From: CBDDCX01 sp965226925 | Lineage (GTDB): Bacteria > Gemmatimonadota > Gemmatimonadetes > Longimicrobiales > Gaopeijiaceae | Assembly: GCA_965226925.1 (NCBI GenBank) | Contig: CBDDEN010000009.1 | Coordinates: 62,001-126,000, forward strand | DNA: 64,000 nucleotides | Direction: 5' to 3' | Shown: positions 32,431 to 41,067 of the stretch, one piece after another | How the letters are laid out: each line of letters starts with the position of its first letter | Position numbering within the stretch: the stretch's first letter is position 1 | Position numbers and translations under genes: made by a program | The notes under the pieces: generated by a model | Seen by the model: the letters and a program-made list of their open reading frames with translations, nothing else | Database searches by the model: none | What the model was told of the DNA's origin: nothing

Positions 32431-34834
32431 AGGCGGGATGGTCTACATCTCGGGCGTGCCGATCATGGAGGGCTCGTGGCCCGCACCGTCGCCGGACGGG
32501 ACGAAGATCGCGGTGAGCGGGGTGACGCTGGCCAACGCCGACGGTTCGGGCGCGACGCCGGGGCCTGTGGGCTCACAGCCTGCATGGGCCAGTGCGACGA
32601 GCCTTTATGTGAGTGGCGGCTCGATCGAGCTGGTGAACGTGGTGACGGGCAGCCGGAGCCTGGTGGTTTCGGGTGCTGCGAGCTTCCCGACGATGACGGC
32701 CGAGGGACGGCTGGCGTATCTGAACGGGGCCGGCCAGGTGTTCATCCAGGGTTCGGGCCCGGTGCCGGGTGTGGTGACGGGTTCCCGGCCTGCGATCGCG
32801 GGCGGTTGGGTTCTGTACGCGGGCGGCGGCGGGCTGATGGTGGCGCCCACGGACGGAGGCAGTCCTCCGATGGCGTTGGGCATGAGCGGCACGGATCCGG
32901 CGTGGGGTGGGGCGAGCGGAGGGTTCACGCCTCCGAGTCCTCCACAGCCCGTCGAGATCACGGGTCTCGATCCGGAGGTGCCGGTGCCCGGTCAGGAGGC
33001 GGTGATCCTGGGCAGCGGCTTCGATGCGATCATCGCATCGAACACCACGGTGTTCTTCCCGACGGCCGGCGGCGAGGTCGAGGTCGACGTGTTGGCGATC
33101 ACCGCGACGAGCATCCGGGTGCTGGTGCCCCGAGGCGTGGCGGCTGGCATGATCAGGGTGGCGACACGCACGAGCGAGGCGACGTTCCCCTACACACCGA
33201 TGTTCGGAAGCGTGGCGGTCATGGCCGTGACGCCTTGGGGTACGCCCGTGTCCGGTCTGGGCGTGGCGCTCACCGGAGCCGGCCCGGACGCGGCTTCGGG
33301 CGTGACGGGCGCCGATGGCTCGTTGTTCCTGGACGGTGTCCCGGCCGGGGACTACACGGCGGCGTATACGGCGCCGGCCGGCTTCTCGATCACGGGTACG
33401 CCACCTACCGCGCTGGCGGTCACGACCGACGTGCTGAGCGTGGAGGTCCAGGCGACACCCGAGGTACGGAAGCTCACGATCAGCCCGGCGGCGCCCAAGG
33501 TCGAGGTCGGCTCGAGCGTGGAGGTCATGCTCCAGCCTCTGGACATCAACGGCGCCGTGATCCCGCAGATCGACCAGGTCACGTGGGCCAGCTCGTCGGC
33601 GGGCCTCAACGCGACCGGCAGCACGCTCACCGGCACACTCACCGGCGTGTCCCCTTCGGCCACGACGGGCGACGCCCTGTTCCGCGTCTTCGTCAACGGT
33701 ACCGGTGCCGACTTCTTCGCCACCGTCACCTCGTATATCGAGGGCACCCTCACTCTCGGTGCCGCCGCTCCCGCTCCGGCCGAGGCCCAAGATGCACCTC
33801 AGGCCGCGCCTGAACCGGTACGGCCCGTCGAGGTCGAGCTGAAGCAGGGCTCTACGGTATTGAAGCGGACCGAAAGCGACGCCAACGGACACTACCGGTT
33901 CCGGGAGCTGATGGCCGGGACCTTCACCGTCAAACCGCTCCCCAGGGCCGACTACAAGGGATTCTCTCCCTCGTCGAAGAACGTCACCCTGGGTGGGGGT
34001 AATCCGACCGGACGGGCCGACTTCGCGGTGCTGAAGGAGGTGGTGGAGGAGGAGGAGCCCGGAGGTGGTGGCCTCGACGGGAAGATCCTCGTCTTCAACG
34101 ACCTCAACCTCTTCGATAACACCTCTGCGGCCAATCCTGACAACAAGCAGTTCTACCGCAACCTGACGACACTCGGCAGTGGATCTCGCGGCAGCGGGAC
34201 ATCTGTCTTGGTGGACCAGGGCAGGAACTCCTCGAGCGCCATCGGAAGCTCTGCCATTGCAGAGTGGAGCGGCCAGGGACTCACGACGTCGACCATGTTA
34301 TCGAGTTCGGGAACGCTGACGTCCATCTCACCGAACGTACGCGTGCTGTTCCTGTGGATTCCGAGGGTTGTGTACACCACGGCAGAGCTCAACACGTTGA
34401 AGGCGTTCGTGGACGAAGGTGGCGTCCTCATCTTCGTCGGGGAGTACAGCTCCTTCTACGGGGGGAGCGGTTTCTCGACGCAGAATCAATTCCTGTCCGA
34501 CATGGGATCTGGAATGACGGTGGTTTCGGCCAGTATCGACTGTGGTTACAACACGCTTCCGGCCTCCTCTCTGGGCCCGCACTCCGTCGTGAGCGGGTTG
34601 AGCTCTATCACGATGGCCTGTTCCGCATTGTTGATACCGGCGGCGGGTGACGTCGTGATCTACTACGACCTCGGCGGCACGCAGGTTCTCGCGGCCGCAA
34701 CGGGTGTGAGCGTCGCACCGTTACCTGCTCCGCCCGCGGGAGCACCGGCACTGAGCCTTATCACTCGCGAAGTTCTCAGCACGGATCCCACGGGTGCCGA
34801 TCTCGTGGGCCCGAAGGGAGTCCCAAGGAGGTAG
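32399..34834 (+). CDS. large surface lipoprotein, C-terminal part (after frameshift)
   Basis: An 811-residue frame that continues the previous entry; it has no signal peptide or credible start of its own. In order: TolB-like propeller blades with SPDG (about 25-185), an IPT/TIG domain (ITGLDPEVPVPGQEAVILGS), two carboxypeptidase-regulatory-like folds (GVTGADGSLFLDGVPAGDYT and TESDANGHYRFRELMAGTFT), a Pro/Ala linker, and a C-terminal domain of about 220 residues with GKILVFNDLNLFD and GGVLIFVGEYSSFY that looks Rossmann-like (ThuA/GATase-type). Joined, the protein would have about 1,090 residues. A strong terminator follows. Confidence 0.72.
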   Translation: MPTGSGVMYSEGGMVYISGVPIMEGSWPAPSPDGTKIAVSGVTLANADGSGATPGPVGSQPAWASATSLYVSGGSIELVNVVTGSRSLVVSGAASFPTMTAEGRLAYLNGAGQVFIQGSGPVPGVVTGSRPAIAGGWVLYAGGGGLMVAPTDGGSPPMALGMSGTDPAWGGASGGFTPPSPPQPVEITGLDPEVPVPGQEAVILGSGFDAIIASNTTVFFPTAGGEVEVDVLAITATSIRVLVPRGVAAGMIRVATRTSEATFPYTPMFGSVAVMAVTPWGTPVSGLGVALTGAGPDAASGVTGADGSLFLDGVPAGDYTAAYTAPAGFSITGTPPTALAVTTDVLSVEVQATPEVRKLTISPAAPKVEVGSSVEVMLQPLDINGAVIPQIDQVTWASSSAGLNATGSTLTGTLTGVSPSATTGDALFRVFVNGTGADFFATVTSYIEGTLTLGAAAPAPAEAQDAPQAAPEPVRPVEVELKQGSTVLKRTESDANGHYRFRELMAGTFTVKPLPRADYKGFSPSSKNVTLGGGNPTGRADFAVLKEVVEEEEPGGGGLDGKILVFNDLNLFDNTSAANPDNKQFYRNLTTLGSGSRGSGTSVLVDQGRNSSSAIGSSAIAEWSGQGLTTSTMLSSSGTLTSISPNVRVLFLWIPRVVYTTAELNTLKAFVDEGGVLIFVGEYSSFYGGSGFSTQNQFLSDMGSGMTVVSASIDCGYNTLPASSLGPHSVVSGLSSITMACSALLIPAAGDVVIYYDLGGTQVLAAATGVSVAPLPAPPAGAPALSLITREVLSTDPTGADLVGPKGVPRR

Positions 34835-34885
34835 CGGTCGAATAGGGCGAGAGCGGAATGCGAGGATGCCTCACCGGCGGAGACC

Positions 34886-34920
34886 ACGGGGCCGCGTGCA
34901 CACGCGCGCGGCCCCGTTTC
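34886..34920 (+). terminator. rho-independent terminator after the surface lipoprotein
   Basis: Perfect 11-bp stem ACGGGGCCGCG / CGCGGCCCCGT with a 10-base loop, then TTTCATC. It lies 52 bp past the lipoprotein stop. Confidence 0.8.
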
Positions 34921-35029
34921 ATCACGCCACACAAGCCGCAAACAAACGAAAGCCTCGCCGAATGAGGCTTCACGTCCGTAAATTCAAAGAGTATCTCGAG
35001 GCGCCGACGACTCACCGGGAGAGGTTCGG

Positions 35030-35947
35030 GTGGAGCAAGCGATAGACGCCGCCTCATCGGCCATGATGACCATGGAAGTCGAGGAGGCGCATTCGGTGAT
35101 CGAGGCAGTTTGCTGGGGAACCCGCGGGTCGATAGCCAGTCCAGGCCCGTCGACCACCAAATACGGCGGGAATACCCCCTGCATGCAGGTGCGCCTCGAC
35201 GACGGACGCCGTTTCATTTTCGACGCCGGTACCGGCATTCGCCCTCTCGGCGCGAACATGATGGGTGAGGATGGCCCTTCGGACGCCATCATTTTCCTAA
35301 CGCACTTTCACTGGGACCACATTCAAGGGTTCCCCTTCTTCTCACCCTTGTACAATCCGGCCGCCTCGCTCCGCATCATCGGACCGAAGCAGTTCGACGT
35401 GGACATTCAGACCCTCTTCGCCGGACAGATGGGGCCGATCTACTTCCCGATCCCCTTCGACGCACTCGCCGCTCACAAAGAGTTCTCCCACCTGAACGAC
35501 GGGGTTTGGGAGGAAGACGGGTTCACCGTCTCGGCCATGCGCATGCGCCATCCGTCCTTCACGGTCGGATATCGCATCGAGTACGGCGGCGCGGCGCTCG
35601 CTTACATCCCCGACAACGAGATCGTGGGCGAAGATTACGACGTGGGTGAGACTTGGCGCCGCGACTTCATCGACTTCATAGGTGACGTGGACGTCCTGAT
35701 CCACGACGCGATGTTCACCGAGGAGGAGTACCGGTCCAAGGTGGGCTGGGGGCATTCTTCGTTTCGTCAGGCGATCCATCTGGCCCATGAGGCCGGAGCG
35801 AAGAAACTCCTGTTCTTTCACCACGATCCCGAGCGTCACGACGACATGCTCTCCGAGTTGGTGTCGTCACGGCGGGACGAGGCCCTCTCCCTCGGATATA
35901 GCTTTCAGATCGACGCAGCAGCCGAACGCGCCGACATCCTGCTCTAG
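35030..35947 (+). CDS. metallo-beta-lactamase-fold hydrolase
   Basis: A 305-residue cytoplasmic MBL-fold protein. The metal site is HFHWDH (HxHxDH), with further ligands in MRMRHPSF, HDAMF and the final HHDPERHD. AVCWGTRGSIASPGPSTTKY, GGNTPCMQV and FDAGTGIRPLG match a subgroup often found beside adenylate cyclases and two-component proteins, related to PhnP and cyclic-phosphodiesterase-type MBL enzymes. A phosphodiesterase role is therefore plausible but unproven. GTG 35030 follows GAGAGG; an internal ATG is possible. The caspase gene begins 11 bp later, so the two are likely co-transcribed. Confidence 0.8.
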   Translation: MEQAIDAASSAMMTMEVEEAHSVIEAVCWGTRGSIASPGPSTTKYGGNTPCMQVRLDDGRRFIFDAGTGIRPLGANMMGEDGPSDAIIFLTHFHWDHIQGFPFFSPLYNPAASLRIIGPKQFDVDIQTLFAGQMGPIYFPIPFDALAAHKEFSHLNDGVWEEDGFTVSAMRMRHPSFTVGYRIEYGGAALAYIPDNEIVGEDYDVGETWRRDFIDFIGDVDVLIHDAMFTEEEYRSKVGWGHSSFRQAIHLAHEAGAKKLLFFHHDPERHDDMLSELVSSRRDEALSLGYSFQIDAAAERADILL

Positions 35948-35958
35948 GAGACTACACT

Positions 35959-37842
35959 GTGAGACGTTTCGCCCCCTTGGTTGCAGCACTGGCAACCGTG
36001 CCGCTACTCGCCTTCGGGCCCGCCGAACGCATCGCCTCCACGCATTGGGCGGTGATCATCGGAATCAGTGACTACATCCACTTCGACGATGTGACGGGTG
36101 GGGATCTTCCCGGCGCCGAACACGACGCCCGGGGTGTGCGAGACGTGCTCCTCAGCAAGTACGGATTCCCGGCGGACAACATCCGGATGATCCTGAACCG
36201 GGAAGCGACCCGAGCGAACATCGAGTCGGCCCTGACGGAGTGGCTGCCCGAGCGGGCGCGTCCGGGCGACAACGTGACGGTCTTCTACGCCGGGCATGGC
36301 TCCCAGATGTGGGATGAATCAGGCGACGAGGACGATGGCTTGGACGAGACTCTCGCCCCGGCCGACGTCAGCCCCACGTCGACCGAGTTCGACATCAGCG
36401 ACGACGACTTCGGCGCTTGGCTGCGGGCCCTTCCTACCGACAACGTCGTGGTGTTCCTGGACAACTGCAGCTCGGGGTCGGGCACTCGTGACGTCACGCC
36501 CTTCTCCAGGACTCGCCAGCTCGGACGCGACATCACCCAACTCGAGAAACCGGCGACCGTCTCACGCCGAGCACTTCCAAACGCGAGGGACAAGACGGGA
36601 TTCGATGCCCAGGGTGCCAACGTACTCGAACTGGCCGCGGCGCAGCCCGATCAACCGGCGGTGGACGCGTTCTTTCCGGGGGAGGACGGGGCAGACCCAT
36701 TCCACGGGGGGGCCTTCACCACGTTCCTCATCCGAGAGCTGTGGCGGGCGCCCGGGGACATGTCGTACGAAGACGCATATCGGCGCGTGACCGACGACCT
36801 GAAGCGGAATCGCTTCGAGCAGGACCCCTACCTCTCCGAGGACGTCGGGATCAAGTCCCTGCCCCTCTTCTTCGTCGAGGGTGGATCACAGGGCACGGCG
36901 ACGGCGTTCCTGCCGGTGCTTTCGGTCAGTGGGTCCACCGCTGAGCTGCAGGGAGGTCAGGCGCTCGGCATCACCCTCGGGTCCACCTTCAACACGGCCG
37001 ACGGCGCCCGGATGGTCGTCGAGTCGGTGAGCTCGGATCGGTCCCAGGCTCGAGTGCTGAGGGGGTCGGTCAGTGAAGGCGACCGGGCGACCCTGGAGGG
37101 TTACCGCTTCTCGTCCAGCTCTCTGCGGGTCAACGTCGCGGGTGTGGACTCCGCAACATCGGACGCGCTGGCCAGCGCCCTCGAGGGCACCGACGGGGTG
37201 GTTCTGATCCACGACGAGGCATCCTTCTCCGACCTGCTGCTGCGACGCAGGGGCAGCGACATCAGAGTCGTCGGAATGGACGGCGCTGCCCGGCACGTCT
37301 TCCCAGCCGGCCCGGAGGGCTCGAGTGACTTGGCCAACGCTCTTCTACGAGAGGCTTCGGCCAAAGGCCTGGGCAACATGGAGAATCCCGCGCAGCCTTT
37401 CGGGTTGGACGTGTGGCTCGCCGGTGACGCGTCGAGCTTCGGCATCGGCGAGAACGTGCGGTTCCTCGCGGAGGCCCAGCGGAGCGGGTACCTCACGCTC
37501 GTGGACCTCGGAACGGACGGGACGGTCACGGTGCTCTTCCCCAACCCGTACGATCGGGACAACGCCGTCACCGAGGGACAGCGGATCGAGTTCCCCACCG
37601 AGAGCATGCAGTCGGAGATTCAAGCGATGCCGCCGGCGGGCCGCGGAATGGTACGCGCGTTCCTGACTTCGGAGCCGCTGGATATCGCCGTGGGTGACGA
37701 CTTCACCAGCGGTAACATCGAGCTCGCCGATCTCATCGCGGAAGCCGTCCGCTCGGCGGCCGGCTCGGTCGAGGGCTCGGACGGAGCGGTGCGCCTCGAC
37801 TCGTGGGGGAGCGCGTCCGTCATGTACGAGATCCACAACTAG
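35959..37842 (+). CDS. caspase-like cysteine protease (C14) with DUF4384-like C-terminus
   Basis: A 627-residue protein with a signal-like N-terminus (VPLLAFGPA), so probably periplasmic. The caspase domain spans residues 27-300: WAVIIGISDYIHF, catalytic His113 in FYAGHGSQ and Cys170 in VFLDNCSSGSG. The usual D(A/S)CHSG around the cysteine is DNCSSG, so the neighbouring His is lost. The C-terminal half includes a DUF4384-like domain (GENVRFLAEAQRSGYLTLVD, VTVLFPNPYDRDN), seen in envelope caspase and kinase proteins. It lies between MBL and adenylate cyclase genes on the same strand. Substrate unknown. Confidence 0.82.
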   Translation: MRRFAPLVAALATVPLLAFGPAERIASTHWAVIIGISDYIHFDDVTGGDLPGAEHDARGVRDVLLSKYGFPADNIRMILNREATRANIESALTEWLPERARPGDNVTVFYAGHGSQMWDESGDEDDGLDETLAPADVSPTSTEFDISDDDFGAWLRALPTDNVVVFLDNCSSGSGTRDVTPFSRTRQLGRDITQLEKPATVSRRALPNARDKTGFDAQGANVLELAAAQPDQPAVDAFFPGEDGADPFHGGAFTTFLIRELWRAPGDMSYEDAYRRVTDDLKRNRFEQDPYLSEDVGIKSLPLFFVEGGSQGTATAFLPVLSVSGSTAELQGGQALGITLGSTFNTADGARMVVESVSSDRSQARVLRGSVSEGDRATLEGYRFSSSSLRVNVAGVDSATSDALASALEGTDGVVLIHDEASFSDLLLRRRGSDIRVVGMDGAARHVFPAGPEGSSDLANALLREASAKGLGNMENPAQPFGLDVWLAGDASSFGIGENVRFLAEAQRSGYLTLVDLGTDGTVTVLFPNPYDRDNAVTEGQRIEFPTESMQSEIQAMPPAGRGMVRAFLTSEPLDIAVGDDFTSGNIELADLIAEAVRSAAGSVEGSDGAVRLDSWGSASVMYEIHN

Positions 37843-37912
37843 CGGGTCGGGCTTTGAGTACTGCACCATCTCGGGTGGCCCGGGGGCCCCGCGACATCGT
37901 GCAGGTAATGCC

Positions 37913-40132
37913 ATGAAGTGGAAGCGCGCCGGTGTGCTGGGGCTGATCACTCTGGGCGCGACATCCGTCGCGCAGGTGGCTGATCGGTACGGCTCCCTCA
38001 CACAGGTGGAGGACCTGGAGCTCGTCACCTTGGATCGTCGGCAGCAGGCCGCCTCCCGCCAACTTCGCCGCGTCGAGGGCCAGACCGAAGTCGTGATCGT
38101 CTTCTTCGATGAGGAGGCGGCCAGCGACTGGAACTACCTGTCGCCGTTCTACCGTCCCCACCTTGCAGACCTCATCAACGCGGTTTCCTTCGCAGGAGCC
38201 AAAACGATCGGGCTCGACGTATACCTCGATCGACGCTGGGACGCGCTCAACGCCATGGACGGCGGCGACGACCGTCTCCACCAAGCCCTGGCCGACGCGG
38301 GTAACGTGATCCTCGTTTCTCTCGTGGTGGATTCGGAGGACGGCGAGTCGAAAGTTCTGGCACGGCCGGATCCCTACTTTGCCGATGTCGCGGCCGGTGT
38401 GGCCTCCGCCGACCTGCCCACACCCTTCGAGACCATCCGTGACGGCACGCTCGCGGTCCGTTCGGGAGAGGACCTCGCCCCGGGATTCGCTCTGGCCCTA
38501 TACGCGCACGCCAGAGGCCTGGACGTCGACGCCATGATGGCAGAGGCGAAGGCCGCGGGTCGGATTTCGCTTCCCGGACTGCCCGATGGCGTTGGCGAGG
38601 TGCCGGAGGACTGGTGGCGTGTCGGGGCGACTCCCGTCACGTCGGCCATCACCTTTCCGCTGCGATTCGTGGGACCCCCCTCTCATATCGTGCACGGCGA
38701 GATCGACGTGGGCACGTTCCAGGCCGTGGCGTCACAGAGCGCGGTAGGACTGGCCTACATCAACCCGGGGTTCTTCAAGGACAAGATCGTCCTTCTCGGC
38801 ACCGGCTTTCACGACTCCGACAAGTTCCGAACGGCGTATTACGACCTCCCCTACAGCGTGGTGGCGGAAGGCGATCAGTCCTTCCCCGCCGACGCGCGGT
38901 TCGACTACATGTACGGGGTCGAGATCCACGCCCACGCCGTTCAGAACTTCATCGACGAGGAGTACCTCCGACCGCTTGGTGCGGGCGCCACATGGGTCTT
39001 GCTCTTGGGGCTTTCCTTCGCGGCGGGCGGCTTGGTCTTCATCAGGGGAGCCGCCTGGGGAGGCGCCCTCACCCTGTTGCTCGGCCTGGGTACCTACGCC
39101 GGCGCCGTCAGTATCTACATGGGCGGCCTCGGTGGAGTCGAGCCCTACCTCTGGATCCCGATCGTCACGCCGGCCGTGGCCCTCGGCCTCTCGTACCTGT
39201 CGGCGACGGCCTACGTGGCCATCGTCGAGGGCAGAGAGAAGCGATTCATCCGGAGTGCCTTCGGTAAATACGTCTCCCCGACCGTGGTAGGCCAGATCTC
39301 CGAGAATCCGGACGCATTGAAGCTAGGCGGAAAGAAGGTGCCGATCACGGTCCTCTTCTCGGACCTGGCCGGCTTCACCGACATGTCGGAACGTATGGAC
39401 GCCGAAGAGCTGATCGCTCACCTCAACGAGTACCTCTCCGAGATGACGGATCTGGTCATGGCGGAAGAAGGCACTCTCGACAAGTACATCGGCGACGCCA
39501 TCATGGCCTTCTGGAACGCGCCGACTCCCGTGTCCGACCACGCCGACCGAGCCCTCCGCTGCGCCATTTTCATGCAGCGGAAGATGGATGACCTCAACGA
39601 ACGTTGGATCGGCGGCGACCCGGAAGCCGAGACCATGGTGGTCCGCATCGGGCTCAATACAGGAGAAGTCGTGGTAGGAAACGTGGGGGGCAAGGACCGC
39701 TTCGACTACAGCGCCATCGGAGACGCCGTGAATCTGGGGGCCCGCCTGGAGCCGGCCAACAAGTCGTACGGAACGCTGGTGATGGCCTCGGAGAATACCG
39801 TACGAGCGGCGACGCGTGAGAACTTCCGCCTGAGGGTTCTGGACTTCATGACGGTGAAGGGCAAGATCGAGCCTGTAACCGTCTATGAGGTGCTTGAAAT
39901 GGCGGGAGTCGCGCTTCCGCCCGAGAAGGAAGAGGCCATCGGACATTATGAGGCCGGGATGAAGGCCTACCGGGGTCGAGATTGGGAGTTGGCCAGGGAG
40001 TACTTCAGGGCCGCTGTCGACTCGGATCCCGGTGATGGACCATCGAAGGTGTATCTGGAACGATCAAACGAGAACATCGCCAACCCTCCCCCGGCGGACT
40101 GGGATTTCGTGGTCCGCCGGACTACGAAGTAG
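37913..40132 (+). CDS. CHASE2-sensor class III adenylate/guanylate cyclase
   Basis: A 739-residue membrane protein. An N-terminal hydrophobic segment is followed by an extracytoplasmic CHASE2 domain (about 40-360, AKTIGLDVYLDRR, GVEIHAHAVQNFI), three transmembrane helices (about 365-445) and a class III cyclase. Metal Asp484 and Asp528 are in FSDLAGFT and GDAIMAFW. Lys524 and Asp604 (IGDAVNLGARLE) occupy the adenine-selecting positions, favouring cAMP. A short TPR-like tail (AIGHYEAGMKAYRGRDWELA) ends it. It sits between the caspase and FecR-like genes, so cAMP output may be set by an envelope signal. Confidence 0.9.
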   Translation: MKWKRAGVLGLITLGATSVAQVADRYGSLTQVEDLELVTLDRRQQAASRQLRRVEGQTEVVIVFFDEEAASDWNYLSPFYRPHLADLINAVSFAGAKTIGLDVYLDRRWDALNAMDGGDDRLHQALADAGNVILVSLVVDSEDGESKVLARPDPYFADVAAGVASADLPTPFETIRDGTLAVRSGEDLAPGFALALYAHARGLDVDAMMAEAKAAGRISLPGLPDGVGEVPEDWWRVGATPVTSAITFPLRFVGPPSHIVHGEIDVGTFQAVASQSAVGLAYINPGFFKDKIVLLGTGFHDSDKFRTAYYDLPYSVVAEGDQSFPADARFDYMYGVEIHAHAVQNFIDEEYLRPLGAGATWVLLLGLSFAAGGLVFIRGAAWGGALTLLLGLGTYAGAVSIYMGGLGGVEPYLWIPIVTPAVALGLSYLSATAYVAIVEGREKRFIRSAFGKYVSPTVVGQISENPDALKLGGKKVPITVLFSDLAGFTDMSERMDAEELIAHLNEYLSEMTDLVMAEEGTLDKYIGDAIMAFWNAPTPVSDHADRALRCAIFMQRKMDDLNERWIGGDPEAETMVVRIGLNTGEVVVGNVGGKDRFDYSAIGDAVNLGARLEPANKSYGTLVMASENTVRAATRENFRLRVLDFMTVKGKIEPVTVYEVLEMAGVALPPEKEEAIGHYEAGMKAYRGRDWELAREYFRAAVDSDPGDGPSKVYLERSNENIANPPPADWDFVVRRTTK

Positions 40133-40152
40133 GGGACCCATTGGAGTCAGTC

Positions 40153-41067
40153 ATGAAGAACCTTCTGATCGCAACGACCTCGTTCGTACTCCTCGGAGCC
40201 AGTGCGGAACCGCCGTTCCAGGAGGCCCCCGCGGCGGTGGTGGTAGCCGTACAAGGGGCCGTCGAGGTCGTCCTCGGCGGCGCCTCCCCGACGGCAGCCG
40301 CCGTCGGGACGCGACTCGCCAGCGGCGACCGTGTGATCCCCGCCGGCGGCGTGGCCACCATCGTGCACGCCAGTGGCCGCACGGAACGGGTGACCGAGGC
40401 CCTTACCATTCCTTCCTCCGCGGGGGACCCGGAAGTGAGCGCCTTCTCGAGGACCATCCGCGTACTGGCCAGCGCGGCCTCGACCGACGCGCGAGGCAAT
40501 CCGAATCGACAGGGAATGATCCGCCCCATCCCGGGTGAGCCCGTGCTGATCGCGCCCCGAAACGGCCTGAAAGTGTTGAGTGTGCGTCCGACCTTCGCGT
40601 GGCATTCCGTCGAGGGCGCGACCGGATACCGGATCCAGGTCCGCAACGTCGAGGGGGGCATGAACCGCTACGAGACGTCGGACACGACGTGGACCCTTCC
40701 TGTCGATGCCCCGGATCTCAAGCGAGGCCAAAGCTACGCCTGGACCGTGGCCCCCTCCGGATCGGGACGTCCGACGAGGGAGCAGCGATTCGTGGTCTTG
40801 GGAGGAAAGGAGTACGGCGAAGTGGCGGGCGCTCTCGAGTCGCTGACCGCCGCGGGTCTCGATCCCTCCGGAGCCGGAGCCTTGATGGCCACGGCCGTCT
40901 TTCGAGAGGTCGGGCTGTTCTATGACGCTTCGGCCACCCTGGCCGGCATGAGCGATGAGGAGCTGGGCGCGGACGTGTTCCTCTTGAAGGGCGAGATCCT
41001 GGACGCATTAGGCGACCTGGAGGGCGCGGGCGCAGCGTTCGACGAGGCCGATCGGCTGATGCGATGA
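40153..41067 (+). CDS. FecR-domain exported protein
   Basis: A 304-residue exported protein. ATG 40153 is preceded by GGAG; a signal peptide covers residues 1-20. A FecR-like domain (VQGAVEVVLGGASPTAAAVG, LASGDRVIPAGGVATIVHAS) is followed by a fibronectin-type segment (PTFAWHSVEGATGYRIQVRN) and a helical TPR-like end (LLKGEILDALGDLEGAGAAF). FecR domains bind extracytoplasmic ligands or partners. In other genomes this kind of gene accompanies CHASE2 cyclases, suggesting it presents the signal. The last codon overlaps the next gene start (ATGA). Confidence 0.8.
   Translation: MKNLLIATTSFVLLGASAEPPFQEAPAAVVVAVQGAVEVVLGGASPTAAAVGTRLASGDRVIPAGGVATIVHASGRTERVTEALTIPSSAGDPEVSAFSRTIRVLASAASTDARGNPNRQGMIRPIPGEPVLIAPRNGLKVLSVRPTFAWHSVEGATGYRIQVRNVEGGMNRYETSDTTWTLPVDAPDLKRGQSYAWTVAPSGSGRPTREQRFVVLGGKEYGEVAGALESLTAAGLDPSGAGALMATAVFREVGLFYDASATLAGMSDEELGADVFLLKGEILDALGDLEGAGAAFDEADRLMR

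Noticed and set aside
32573..33892. A 439-codon minus-strand frame opposite the surface lipoprotein
   Set aside because: Its Arg/His-rich composition is what the reverse of Gly/Val/Thr/Ala-rich repeats yields. The plus strand has recognisable propeller and IPT domains.
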